Origin: a virus
Length of the DNA: 36,971 nucleotides
Direction: 5' to 3' (one strand)
Virus record (IMG/VR): IMGVR_UViG_3300046467_001747
Location: 1-36,971 of that record
Below the pieces are notes generated by a model. It searched no databases and was not told where the DNA came from. It worked only from the letters and a program-made list of their open reading frames with translations. The position numbers and the translations under genes were made by a program. This document shows, piece by piece, positions 6,981 through 11,280 of the stretch. Position 1 is the first letter of the stretch. The number at the start of each line of letters is the position of its first letter.

Positions 6981-7268
6981 CACCTCCTAGCCTACCTCGT
7001 CAAAGTGATTCAACACTTAAGTCGAGGTGGGTGAGGTGGGTGGTAGGTAGGTGATTCGGCTAAGGCCCCGTGATCGCTTTTGTTTCCTGGCGTGATCGGG
7101 GCTTTTAGCCCACCTGGGCCGCGACGAAAGACTATATGCGTTATATACTATACCTACATCATATATCCCTATATCGACTAGGTAGGAGGTAGGTGAATTG
7201 GGTATATTATTTAATAATATCCCATAGTACCCACCTCTAGCCTACCTCACCTACCTTGACTTAAGTGC
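6981..7268. other. Candidate replication origin: inverted repeat, iterons and AT-rich palindrome
   Basis: A 28-base arm at 7013-7040 (CACTTAAGTCGAGGTGGGTG and onward) is inverted at 7241-7268 with 24 of 28 matches. GGTAGGTGA-type iterons occur at about 7042-7056 and 7180-7200. CACCTC-TAGCCTACCTC recurs in direct orientation at 6981-6998 and 7232-7248. Between the arms the DNA becomes very AT-rich (7132-7225) and contains a perfect palindrome ATATTATT-T-AATAATAT (7204-7220). Iterons beside an AT-rich unwinding element are the hallmark of phage and plasmid origins. No gene is visible in 6896-7290. The origin role is inference. Confidence 0.5.
7065..7106 (+). terminator. Possible terminator after the early operon
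   Basis: GCCCC (7065-7069) pairs with GGGGC (7098-7102). After a two-base bulge, GATC pairs with GATC (7072-7075 and 7094-7097), and four T follow. It could end transcription of the P2 operon. The bulge and short T tract make this uncertain. Confidence 0.42.
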
Positions 7269-7287
7269 TTGACATTACATAATGTAA
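7256..7287 (+). promoter_or_regulatory. Strong sigma70-like promoter with overlapping palindromic operator
   Basis: TTGACT (7256-7261) and CATAAT (7278-7283, five of six to consensus) are 16 bases apart. The -10 lies inside a perfect odd palindrome TTACAT-A-ATGTAA (7275-7287), a typical operator position. The -35 lies in the right arm of the large inverted repeat at 7241-7268. Transcription would run right into the structured region 7290-7550. Confidence 0.65.
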
Positions 7288-7343
7288 CCAAAGCAGGTTG
7301 GTGGACCTACACGAAGCGAAGCTCGCTTCGCCCTTGGGCAAAG

Positions 7344-7399
7344 GGAGGGGGGGACCCTGGGTTTCCACGGCCAAATGCCCCCCAACGATTTTGCTTTTT
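7344..7399 (+). repeat. Dispersed ~57-bp noncoding repeat, copy 2
   Basis: This is the second copy of the segment at 2595-2652, sharing GGAGGGGGGGA, CCACGGCCAA and ATTTTGCTTTTT in the same order with a two-base length difference. It lies in the middle of the candidate RNA at 7290-7550. Conservation between two noncoding places suggests a functional RNA or DNA signal. Confidence 0.6.
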
Positions 7400-7523
7400 T
7401 CGCGCCTAGATAAATCTAGAACGATCAAGAGAAATCGACGAGGCGTGCGAGTTAAAGTTCAGCGCTCAGATCACACAAGCGAAAGAACCGCAAGGTAGTT
7501 GCTGCACTTAGCTAGCAACAAAA

Positions 7524-7550
7524 AAGGCCAGCAGTAGCTGGCCTTAATTT
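7524..7550. terminator. Perfect intrinsic terminator, possibly bidirectional
   Basis: AAGGCCAGC (7524-7532) pairs perfectly with GCTGGCCTT (7537-7545) around the loop AGTA. A run of A precedes it and a T-rich TTAATTTAT follows, so it could work in both directions. It closes the transcription unit from the 7256 promoter. An 18-bp perfect palindrome made of C6 and G6 (7557-7574) follows immediately. Confidence 0.82.
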
Positions 7551-7556
7551 ATAACC

Positions 7557-7574
7557 CTCCCCCCTAGGGGGGAG
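7557..7574. repeat. Perfect 18-bp C6-TA-G6 palindrome
   Basis: CTCCCCCCTAGGGGGGAG is fully self-complementary, with a CCTAGG core. It is followed by CGCTTTATTTTA. It could be a second terminator, a protein-binding site or a replication pause site. Confidence 0.6.
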
Positions 7575-7620
7575 CGCTTTATTTTAAATACGGAATTTTC
7601 CAATACTTTTGAAAATTCCA

Positions 7621-7704
7621 GCGTGCGAGCGCCCGCGCCCGCGCCGCCCGCGCCCGCGCCGTCGCCCACGCCACGCCCGCCCGCGAACGCGCGCGCGCGC
7701 GCGC
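7621..7704. repeat. GC-only low-complexity tract with Z-DNA-type CG run
   Basis: Bases 7621-7685 are almost entirely G and C, built from words such as GCCCGC and CGCGCC. The tract ends in a 17-base strict CG alternation (7688-7704), a classic Z-DNA-forming sequence. Just after it, GAGA...TCTC with flanking GCGCG can fold into a hairpin (about 7698-7728). I see no credible gene in 7551-7973. Confidence 0.75.
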
Positions 7705-7744
7705 ATGAGACGAATTTATCTCGCGCGTTAAGAGCCCCTTTTGC

Positions 7745-7935
7745 CATACACTACATGTAGTGTAGTGTATCGTATGGTAGTGCAGTGCAACGTAGTGTAG
7801 TGCAGTGCAACGTAGTGTATGGCAGTGCAACGTATGGCACCATACATGTATGGCAGTGTAGTGTGTGGTCACAGCAATACACTGCGTGCAACGTGGTGCA
7901 ACGTAGTGCAGTGCGGTGCCACGTAGCGCAACATA
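7745..7935 (+). repeat. Degenerate ~20-bp repeat array with GCAACGTA core
   Basis: The array is built from variants of TGCAGTGCAACGTAGTGTAG. This unit is exact at 7781-7800, differs at one base at 7801-7820 and is more diverged at 7821-7840 (GGCAGTGCAACGTATGGCAC); looser copies run to 7935. It contains a perfect 16-bp palindrome ACACTACATGTAGTGT near its start and CCATACATGTATGG at about 7840-7853. The same words occur in opposite orientation at 11178-11280 and in the iterons at 3031-3090. Apparent frames here are repeat artefacts. Confidence 0.78.
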
Positions 7936-7943
7936 GTGTCAGG

Positions 7944-7970
7944 GCTAATCGTGGCTCTATTGATAAGGTA
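7944..7970 (+). promoter_or_regulatory. Promoter-like element P3 (diverged copy of P1/P2 element)
   Basis: Bases 7944-7970 match the P1/P2 element at 21 of 27 positions, keeping TCGTGGC and TATTGATA. No good -35 box is visible at 16-17 bases upstream, so it may need an activator. It sits right after the repeat array and 4 bases before a short leader-like reading frame. Confidence 0.5.
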
Positions 7971-7973
7971 ACC

Positions 7974-8021
7974 ATGAACACTTGGCACAGCAAGTGCAAC
8001 GCGAGCACGCGCGCCAATTGA
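7974..8021 (+). CDS. Possible 15-residue leader peptide
   Basis: ATG 7974, preceded by AAGGTAACC, opens a 15-codon frame (MNTWHSKCNASTRAN) ending at TGA 8019-8021. A perfect 10-bp stem-loop follows at 8026-8051, and a CGTGC plus T-run at 8082-8092. This layout resembles attenuator leaders. The coding sequence contains the dyad TTGGCACAGCAAGTGCAA (7982-7999), so the signal may be an operator rather than a peptide. Low confidence. Confidence 0.28.
   Translation: MNTWHSKCNASTRAN
7982..7999. promoter_or_regulatory. Operator-like dyad TTGGCAC-N5-GTGCAA
   Basis: TTGGCACAGCAAGTGCAA matches, on the other strand, the three dyads at 11094-11111, 11123-11140 and 11151-11168 (shared form TGGCACAGCWWGTGCA). 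It lies about 20 bases downstream of the P3 element, a typical repressor position. Confidence 0.55.
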
Positions 8022-8025
8022 CTAG

Positions 8026-8051
8026 CACGGTTAGCAGCACCGCTAACCGTG
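8026..8051 (+). promoter_or_regulatory. Perfect stem-loop in the leader of the accessory cassette
   Basis: CACGGTTAGC (8026-8035) pairs perfectly with GCTAACCGTG (8042-8051) around a six-base loop. AGCACG (8024-8029) could instead pair with CGTGCT (8082-8087), which runs into five T, giving a competing terminator-like fold. It may be an attenuator or an operator for the gene at 8133. Confidence 0.5.
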
Positions 8052-8095
8052 TAGGTGCGTGTCCTACTTATCTTCGCCTATCGTGCTTTTTTAGT

Positions 8096-8125
8096 TTGAC
8101 GGCTTGCAGTCCAGCGTGTCATAAC
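8096..8125 (+). promoter_or_regulatory. Possible promoter for the accessory cassette
   Basis: TTGACG (8096-8101) and CATAAC (8120-8125) are 18 bases apart. The imperfect dyad CCAGCGTGT/ACACTGG overlaps the -10. Transcription would begin almost at the ATG of 8133, giving a nearly leaderless message. Confidence 0.4.
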
Positions 8126-8132
8126 ACTGGAC

Positions 8133-8465
8133 ATGAAGCACACCACAGCAAGCCCTACCGCCCGCACCTCCGCCCACACGCTACCTAGTGAGCACATCCG
8201 CCGACAGCAATTCCGGTTGCGCGTTGCATCGCGATTGCGTGCAATCAAGGAAAGCGCACTGGCTGCAGAAATCGCGGCGCAATACGCGCAAGAGGACGTC
8301 GAGCGGCTCGAACACAAGCTGGCCGATATCCAATGCTGGCTACGCGAGCGTACCGAGGACAACCGCAGCCGCGCTATGAGCCATAGCTGGTCACGAATGG
8401 CCACCGACTGTGAAACGGCGCAGGACATTGCAAGCGCCGAGCGCCTGCTACAAATCGAAGCATAA
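8133..8465 (+). CDS. Hypothetical helical (coiled-coil) protein
   Basis: This protein has 110 residues. After a Thr/Ser-rich start, nearly the whole protein is helix-forming: RLRAIKESALAAEIAAQYAQ, EDVERLEHKLADIQCWLRER, then ETAQDIASAERLLQIEA. The heptad-like spacing suggests a coiled coil and a DNA-binding or oligomerising role, but no family is recognised. ATG 8133 has only a weak CTGGA ribosome site, matching the possibly leaderless promoter at 8096. It is the first full-sized gene of the accessory cassette that ends with the terminator at 10698. Confidence 0.62.
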   Translation: MKHTTASPTARTSAHTLPSEHIRRQQFRLRVASRLRAIKESALAAEIAAQYAQEDVERLEHKLADIQCWLRERTEDNRSRAMSHSWSRMATDCETAQDIASAERLLQIEA

Positions 8466-8477
8466 AGGAACAACGCA

Positions 8478-8696
8478 ATGAAAAAACCATATTGGATGAC
8501 AATTAAGATTACAGCACAGCAGGGCGAATGCATCATGTTTCACGGTGGTGCCGTTTGCACCGTGTGCAAGGCGGTAGACGAGTACGCCAACACTGAAACG
8601 GATGCAGCTGGTGACGAGTGCCCTGTATGCGAGCAGCTTAGCTTATACGGCGGTGAGCAAGCGCTAGCGCTGGAGCTTGTCGAGATAGTGCAGTAG
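8478..8696 (+). CDS. Small zinc-ribbon-like protein
   Basis: This protein has 72 residues and starts at ATG 8478 after a clear AAAGGAACAACGCA ribosome site. Two CxxC pairs, C27-x2-C30 and C48-x2-C51, separated by 17 residues, give a typical zinc-ribbon layout. The N-terminus (MKKPYWMTIKITAQQG) and the C-terminal acidic helix (EQALALELVEIVQ) flank it. Function is unknown. Its stop codon lies inside the first of two competing hairpins at 8691-8733. Confidence 0.68.
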   Translation: MKKPYWMTIKITAQQGECIMFHGGAVCTVCKAVDEYANTETDAAGDECPVCEQLSLYGGEQALALELVEIVQ

Positions 8697-8733
8697 CTGA
8701 CCAGCTAATATCAGCTACTGAATAGCTGATATT
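8691..8733 (+). promoter_or_regulatory. Two mutually exclusive perfect hairpins between two small genes
   Basis: Hairpin 1: CAGTAGCTGA (8691-8700) pairs perfectly with TCAGCTACTG (8711-8720). Hairpin 2: AATATCAGCTA (8707-8717) pairs perfectly with TAGCTGATATT (8723-8733). Both need bases 8711-8717, so only one can form at a time. Hairpin 1 includes the TAG stop of the gene at 8478, so a ribosome finishing that gene would block it and favour hairpin 2. No long T-run follows, so a translational or RNA-processing switch for the gene at 8771 is more likely than a terminator. Confidence 0.6.
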
Positions 8734-8761
8734 GACGGGCCAACCACGGCACGAGAAAAAA

Positions 8762-8815
8762 AAGGAAACAATGTCAAACGAAAAAACCAAGGAAACAATG
8801 TCAAACGAAAAAACC
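8762..8815 (+). repeat. Exact 27-bp tandem duplication of a ribosome site and start
   Basis: Bases 8762-8788 and 8789-8815 are identical. Each contains AAGGAAACA, ATG and the codons for MSNEKT. The result is two in-frame ribosome sites with starts at 8771 and 8798, 27 bases (nine codons) apart, giving two products that differ by nine residues. Confidence 0.85.
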
Positions 8816-9016
8816 ACAGAACAGTTGACCGCTGAATTCTACGCGCGCGGAGGCTGCAAAGTGATTTGCCCGCCAGCTGCAACGCCAAAGCGCGGGCCAC
8901 TGCAGCCGGCCTACTTTGGCGGCATGGACACATGGTGCGCTGACTATGCGCCTGCCGTCGTCGTTTCACTTGGCACGGGCTGCAGTTGGTTGCGCGGTCG
9001 CAGGGGGCAATCATGA
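8771..9016 (+). CDS. Small hypothetical protein with duplicated start
   Basis: This protein has 81 residues from ATG 8771, or 72 from the duplicated ATG 8798. The N-terminus reads MSNEKTKET then MSNEKTTEQ, reflecting the 27-bp duplication. The rest (TAEFYARGGCKVICPPAATP, YFGGMDTWCADYAP, VVSLGTGCSWLRGR) is Cys/Gly-rich with four cysteines. No family is recognised. It overlaps the next gene as ATGA and may be controlled by the upstream hairpin pair. Confidence 0.62.
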   Translation: MSNEKTKETMSNEKTTEQLTAEFYARGGCKVICPPAATPKRGPLQPAYFGGMDTWCADYAPAVVVSLGTGCSWLRGRRGQS

Positions 9017-9261
9017 TCGCTTTACAGAGCACCACGGGTGTACTGCGCATAGTGCGCCAGGAGAACTGCAGCCGCTATGGTAACCCCTGCTACACGGTCA
9101 CAATCGGCGGCGATGCGTACGGCAACGGATACCAGGAATATACGACGAAGCACGACAGTGCAGCGGGCGGCGAGGTGCCGAACTTGGCCGGGGAGGTCGT
9201 GACAGCCTATCTGTCGAAAGCTCATCGCATCACCGAGTTTTTGGATGGGTGGAAGTCATGA
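9013..9261 (+). CDS. Small hypothetical protein
   Basis: This protein has 82 residues. ATG 9013 is chosen because it overlaps the previous stop as ATGA and follows CAGGGGGCAATC. The first half is beta-rich (MIALQSTTGVLRIVRQE, NPCYTVTIGGDAYGNGYQEY), and the second is a helix (AGEVVTAYLSKAHRITEFLDGW). No family is recognised. It overlaps the next gene as ATGA. Confidence 0.65.
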   Translation: MIALQSTTGVLRIVRQENCSRYGNPCYTVTIGGDAYGNGYQEYTTKHDSAAGGEVPNLAGEVVTAYLSKAHRITEFLDGWKS

Positions 9262-9452
9262 GCTACAGCGAATACGAGTACGCTCTGTATCTCAGCCGCG
9301 CGCGCGTGAAAGTCGAAATATACCGCAAGCGTCGCGCCCCGTTGCGCTGTGCTTACACAGGCCGCTACATGCGCCAGTGGGTACCGGTTACGGACGGGCC
9401 GGCGTGGGCGCTGGCCGTCGATGCATCGCTCGCACCCAGGGTGACATCATGA
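9258..9452 (+). CDS. Small basic hypothetical protein
   Basis: This protein has 64 residues and starts at an ATGA overlap. It begins MSYSEYEYALYLSRARVKVE and continues with a strongly basic segment (IYRKRRAPLRCAYTGRYMRQW). The composition suggests nucleic acid or protein binding; no family is recognised. It overlaps the next gene as ATGA. Confidence 0.62.
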   Translation: MSYSEYEYALYLSRARVKVEIYRKRRAPLRCAYTGRYMRQWVPVTDGPAWALAVDASLAPRVTS

Positions 9453-9715
9453 GCGCTGCAATCATGTGGCTGGCGATGCTGCTGGGCGGCACGCTGTCAG
9501 ACTATGAGGACGGATGGACGGACGGTTACTGTCAAGCGATAGCCGATAACGGCCATGGCTGGCGGATTGACGAAGTGCCACACAGTGACGCAGGGTTTAC
9601 TTGCGTGTGGTCTGTGCCGGCGCGCGGCTCTCATTTCGAGTCGTGCTCGGATGTTGGTGGGCAATCGTGGCTAAGCGGTGGGCGCCGATACTGTAGGAGG
9701 CTCATTCGATGGTAA
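9449..9715 (+). CDS. Small protein with hydrophobic N-terminus (possibly exported)
   Basis: This protein has 88 residues. ATG 9449 overlaps the previous stop. The first 16 residues (MSAAIMWLAMLLGGTL) are hydrophobic, but the segment lacks positive charge in front and is short for a signal peptide. The remainder contains DGWTDGYCQAIADNGHGW and three to four cysteines that could form disulfides outside the cytoplasm. Its end overlaps the next small membrane-protein gene by seven bases, so the two may act together. Confidence 0.6.
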   Translation: MSAAIMWLAMLLGGTLSDYEDGWTDGYCQAIADNGHGWRIDEVPHSDAGFTCVWSVPARGSHFESCSDVGGQSWLSGGRRYCRRLIRW

Positions 9716-9861
9716 CCATTATTGCTGCGCATGCCCTATGGGCTGTGCTGTGCTTCACAGTGTTCACGTTCATACCGCGACGCCAGAACGCAGCGCTAGA
9801 GCGACGCCGCCTAGCTGGCCAACGTCGCGTTGAAAGGAGAAATAAGCAATGCGCAAAGTAA
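9709..9861 (+). CDS. 50-residue single-pass membrane protein
   Basis: ATG 9709 follows a strong TAGGAGG ribosome site (9694-9700) at good spacing. It encodes 50 residues: a hydrophobic helix (IIAAHALWAVLCFTVFTFI) followed by a very basic tail (PRRQNAALERRRLAGQRR). It overlaps the next gene's start at 9849 by 13 bases, and that gene's AAAGGAGA ribosome site lies inside it. An N-out, C-in inner membrane protein is predicted from the positive tail. Its role is unknown; it could be a regulator of the cell envelope or a holin-like microprotein. Confidence 0.6.
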   Translation: MVTIIAAHALWAVLCFTVFTFIPRRQNAALERRRLAGQRRVERRNKQCAK

Positions 9862-10676
9862 GTAAAGCGGTAGCGAAGCGCCTAGCCATGCTGGGCGTTG
9901 ACGACGTAACCGATAGCGACGCGGTGTTTGCCGCGCTGGCGTATACGGTAGCGGGCAAGCGGCGCAAGTTACTCGGCACTAGTAGCAAGGTACGCAAAGG
10001 CGGCAAGCTGTCCGTGCTTACTCGCGTTATGTATTTGGCGCCTGCTAGGCTTAGCGGCGTCAACATGTGCCCGTGGTCAACCACTGGCTGTGCTGAGGCC
10101 TGCCTAGGCCATAGCACGGGCATGCTACAGCTTGATAGCAATCAGCGGGTGCTAGTCGCGAAAGCGTTGTTGTGGCATTTATTCCGCGCCTACTTCCTCG
10201 AACGTCTCGACATTGAAATACGCGCACACGTCGCTACCGCCAAGCGACTAGGGCTAGAACCCGCTATTCGCTTGAATGGCAGTAGCGACGTGCGATGGGA
10301 GCGCTTTATCAGCATGGGCACCTACGCTTGTATTTTCTATGATTACACGAAAGCACCGGCCGACAAGCGTGACACATCAAGCGGATATCACCTAACGTAC
10401 AGTGTAAGCGAAGCGGAGGAAAGCGAAGCGGAGGCGATGCGCTGGATTGATAGCGGTGGCAATGCTGCGGTGGTAGTAGCGGCGCGCGGCAGCAATGGGC
10501 TAGCCGATGCAAAGCGCGTAGCGCTTAAGCTAGTGCGCAGTCGGTGGCGTGGTTGCCCTACAGTCGACGGCGATGAAACGGACGTACGCTACCGTGATAA
10601 GGCGGGTAGTATGGTCGTGCTGTATGCTAAGGGCGCAGCGTTGCGCGATGACAGCGGGTTCGTCAAGCGCCTATAG
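9849..10676 (+). CDS. GP88-family phage protein
   Basis: This 275-residue protein resembles the family named after mycobacteriophage gene product 88. The conserved core begins KLSVLTRVMYLAPARLSGVNMCPWSTTGC, with cysteines spaced C-x6-C-x3-C at about residues 74, 81 and 85. AIRLNGSSDVRWE follows, then a TKAPADKR/YHLTYSVSE region, an AVVVAARG segment and a C-terminal cysteine with acidic residues. The biochemical function of the family is not established. The Cys cluster suggests a metal or Fe-S site; it is not the classical CxxxCxxC radical-SAM signature. AAAGGAGA precedes the ATG and a strong terminator follows. Confidence 0.8.
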   Translation: MRKVSKAVAKRLAMLGVDDVTDSDAVFAALAYTVAGKRRKLLGTSSKVRKGGKLSVLTRVMYLAPARLSGVNMCPWSTTGCAEACLGHSTGMLQLDSNQRVLVAKALLWHLFRAYFLERLDIEIRAHVATAKRLGLEPAIRLNGSSDVRWERFISMGTYACIFYDYTKAPADKRDTSSGYHLTYSVSEAEESEAEAMRWIDSGGNAAVVVAARGSNGLADAKRVALKLVRSRWRGCPTVDGDETDVRYRDKAGSMVVLYAKGAALRDDSGFVKRL

Positions 10677-10697
10677 GCTGCAGCACAGCGCACTAGC

Positions 10698-10730
10698 AAC
10701 GGCGGTAGGGTAACACCTACCGCCGTTTTT
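10698..10730 (+). terminator. Strong rho-independent terminator after the GP88 gene
   Basis: AACGGCGGTAGG (10698-10709) pairs perfectly with CCTACCGCCGTT (10716-10727) around a six-base loop, ending in a five-T tract (10726-10730). It closes the accessory cassette just before the tandem repeats. Confidence 0.9.
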
Positions 10731-10740
10731 GCGTTGTGCT

Positions 10741-10940
10741 GTGCTCAGGCAGGCTCAGGCTAGCCTAGGCAGGCTCAGGCAGGCTCAGGCTAGCTCAGGC
10801 AGGCTCAGGCTAGCTCAGGCGGGCTCAGGCTAGCTCAGGCGGGCTCAGGCTAGCTCAGGCTAGCTCAGGCGGGCTCAGGCTAGCTCAGGCGGGCTCAGGC
10901 TAGCTCAGGCTAGCTCAGGCGGGCTCAGGCTAGCCTAGGC
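10741..10940. repeat. 20-unit tandem array with exact 10-bp period
   Basis: Twenty consecutive 10-base units run without any indel. The main unit is NNGCTCAGGC, with the first two bases mostly TA, GG or AG. The third and last units are variant TAGCCTAGGC. The order of TA and GG units is partly alternating. The period is close to one helical turn, so a protein bound to each unit would face the same side of the DNA. It is noncoding; the reading frames through it are repeat artefacts. Confidence 0.92.
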
Positions 10941-10948
10941 CGCGCCGC

Positions 10949-11021
10949 GCTGTGCTGTGCTGTGCTGGCGTGCTGTGGTGGCGTGCTGTGCTGTGGTGGC
11001 GTGCTGTGCTGTGCTGTGCTG
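10949..11021. repeat. GCTGTG/GTGGC microsatellite-like tract
   Basis: This tract is a mixture of GCTGT and GGTGGCGT words, such as GTGCTGTGCTGTGCTGGCGT, directly following the 10-bp array and ending near GGGCGCCC. It is probably slippage-prone. No gene is credible here. Confidence 0.75.
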
Positions 11022-11093
11022 GGCGCCCAGCTAGGCCGCTAGATCGCACCATGCACAGGGCATGCCGGTGCCAGTGCAACGCTGTGCTACCGC

Positions 11094-11168
11094 ATGCACA
11101 AGCTGTGCCATGGCCACCGAGTATGCACAAGCTGTGCCATCTATCACACCTTGCACAGTCCGTGCCAA
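11094..11168. promoter_or_regulatory. Three evenly spaced operator-like dyads upstream of the late genes
   Basis: ATGCACAAGCTGTGCCAT is exact at 11094-11111 and 11123-11140. A related TTGCACAGTCCGTGCCAA lies at 11151-11168. Start-to-start distances are 29 and 28 bases. A fourth related site is at 7982-7999. The half-sites GCACA/TGTGC resemble binding sites of dimeric repressors. The cluster is the only such arrangement between the GP88 terminator and the terminase operon, so late-gene control is a fair inference. Confidence 0.62.
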
Positions 11169-11177
11169 CGTGTGAGA

Positions 11178-11280
11178 ATACCGCACTACAATACGATGCA
11201 CTACGGTGCCATACGTTGCCATACACTGCACTGCCATACGTTGCCATACGGTACACTATACGTAGTGTAGTGTATGGCAT
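11178..11280 (-). repeat. Inverted-orientation copy of the ~20-bp repeat array
   Basis: Read on the minus strand, this segment contains GTATGGCAACGTATGGCAGT twice in slightly varied form and begins GCCATACACTACA, as does the array at 7745. The two arrays thus face each other across the 3.3-kb block 7936-11177. No transposase or integrase is present between them. It runs up to the first base of one possible start (ATG 11281) of the next gene. Confidence 0.75.

Larger units (their letters stand above)
7290..7550 (+). ncRNA. Candidate structured noncoding RNA (~250 nt)
   Basis: This stretch lies between the promoter at 7256 and a perfect terminator at 7524. It contains consecutive stems: CGAAGCGA/TCGCTTCG (7312-7330), CCCTT/AAGGG (7331-7345), CTAGAT/ATCTAG (7406-7419) and GTTGCT/AGCAAC (7498-7519). 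Copy 2 of the dispersed repeat (7344-7399) is inside it. A 66-codon frame (TTG 7298 or GTG 7301 to 7498) is open and very basic, but it has a poor start and resembles nothing I know. An RNA acting near the origin (primer, copy control or leader) fits the layout; this is inference. Confidence 0.45.

Noticed and set aside
7298-7498. 66-codon basic protein gene
   Set aside because: The TTG/GTG start has a poor ribosome site, and the frame spans several perfect stems and the dispersed repeat. An RNA is a better reading, though it is not excluded.
7579-8017. Minus-strand frames rich in His/Thr/Cys/Leu over the 7745 array
   Set aside because: These are direct translations of the 20-bp repeats, with no conserved domain and no ribosome site.
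9245-9715. Longer version of the gene at 9449 starting at 9245
   Set aside because: It would overlap almost all of the gene at 9258. ATG 9449 has the ATGA coupling typical of this cassette.
9849-10676. Radical-SAM enzyme
   Set aside because: The cysteine spacing C-x6-C-x3-C is not the CxxxCxxC signature, so only the GP88 family name is used.
10741-10940. CRISPR array
   Set aside because: The units are 10 bp and contiguous with no unique spacers. This is a plain tandem array.
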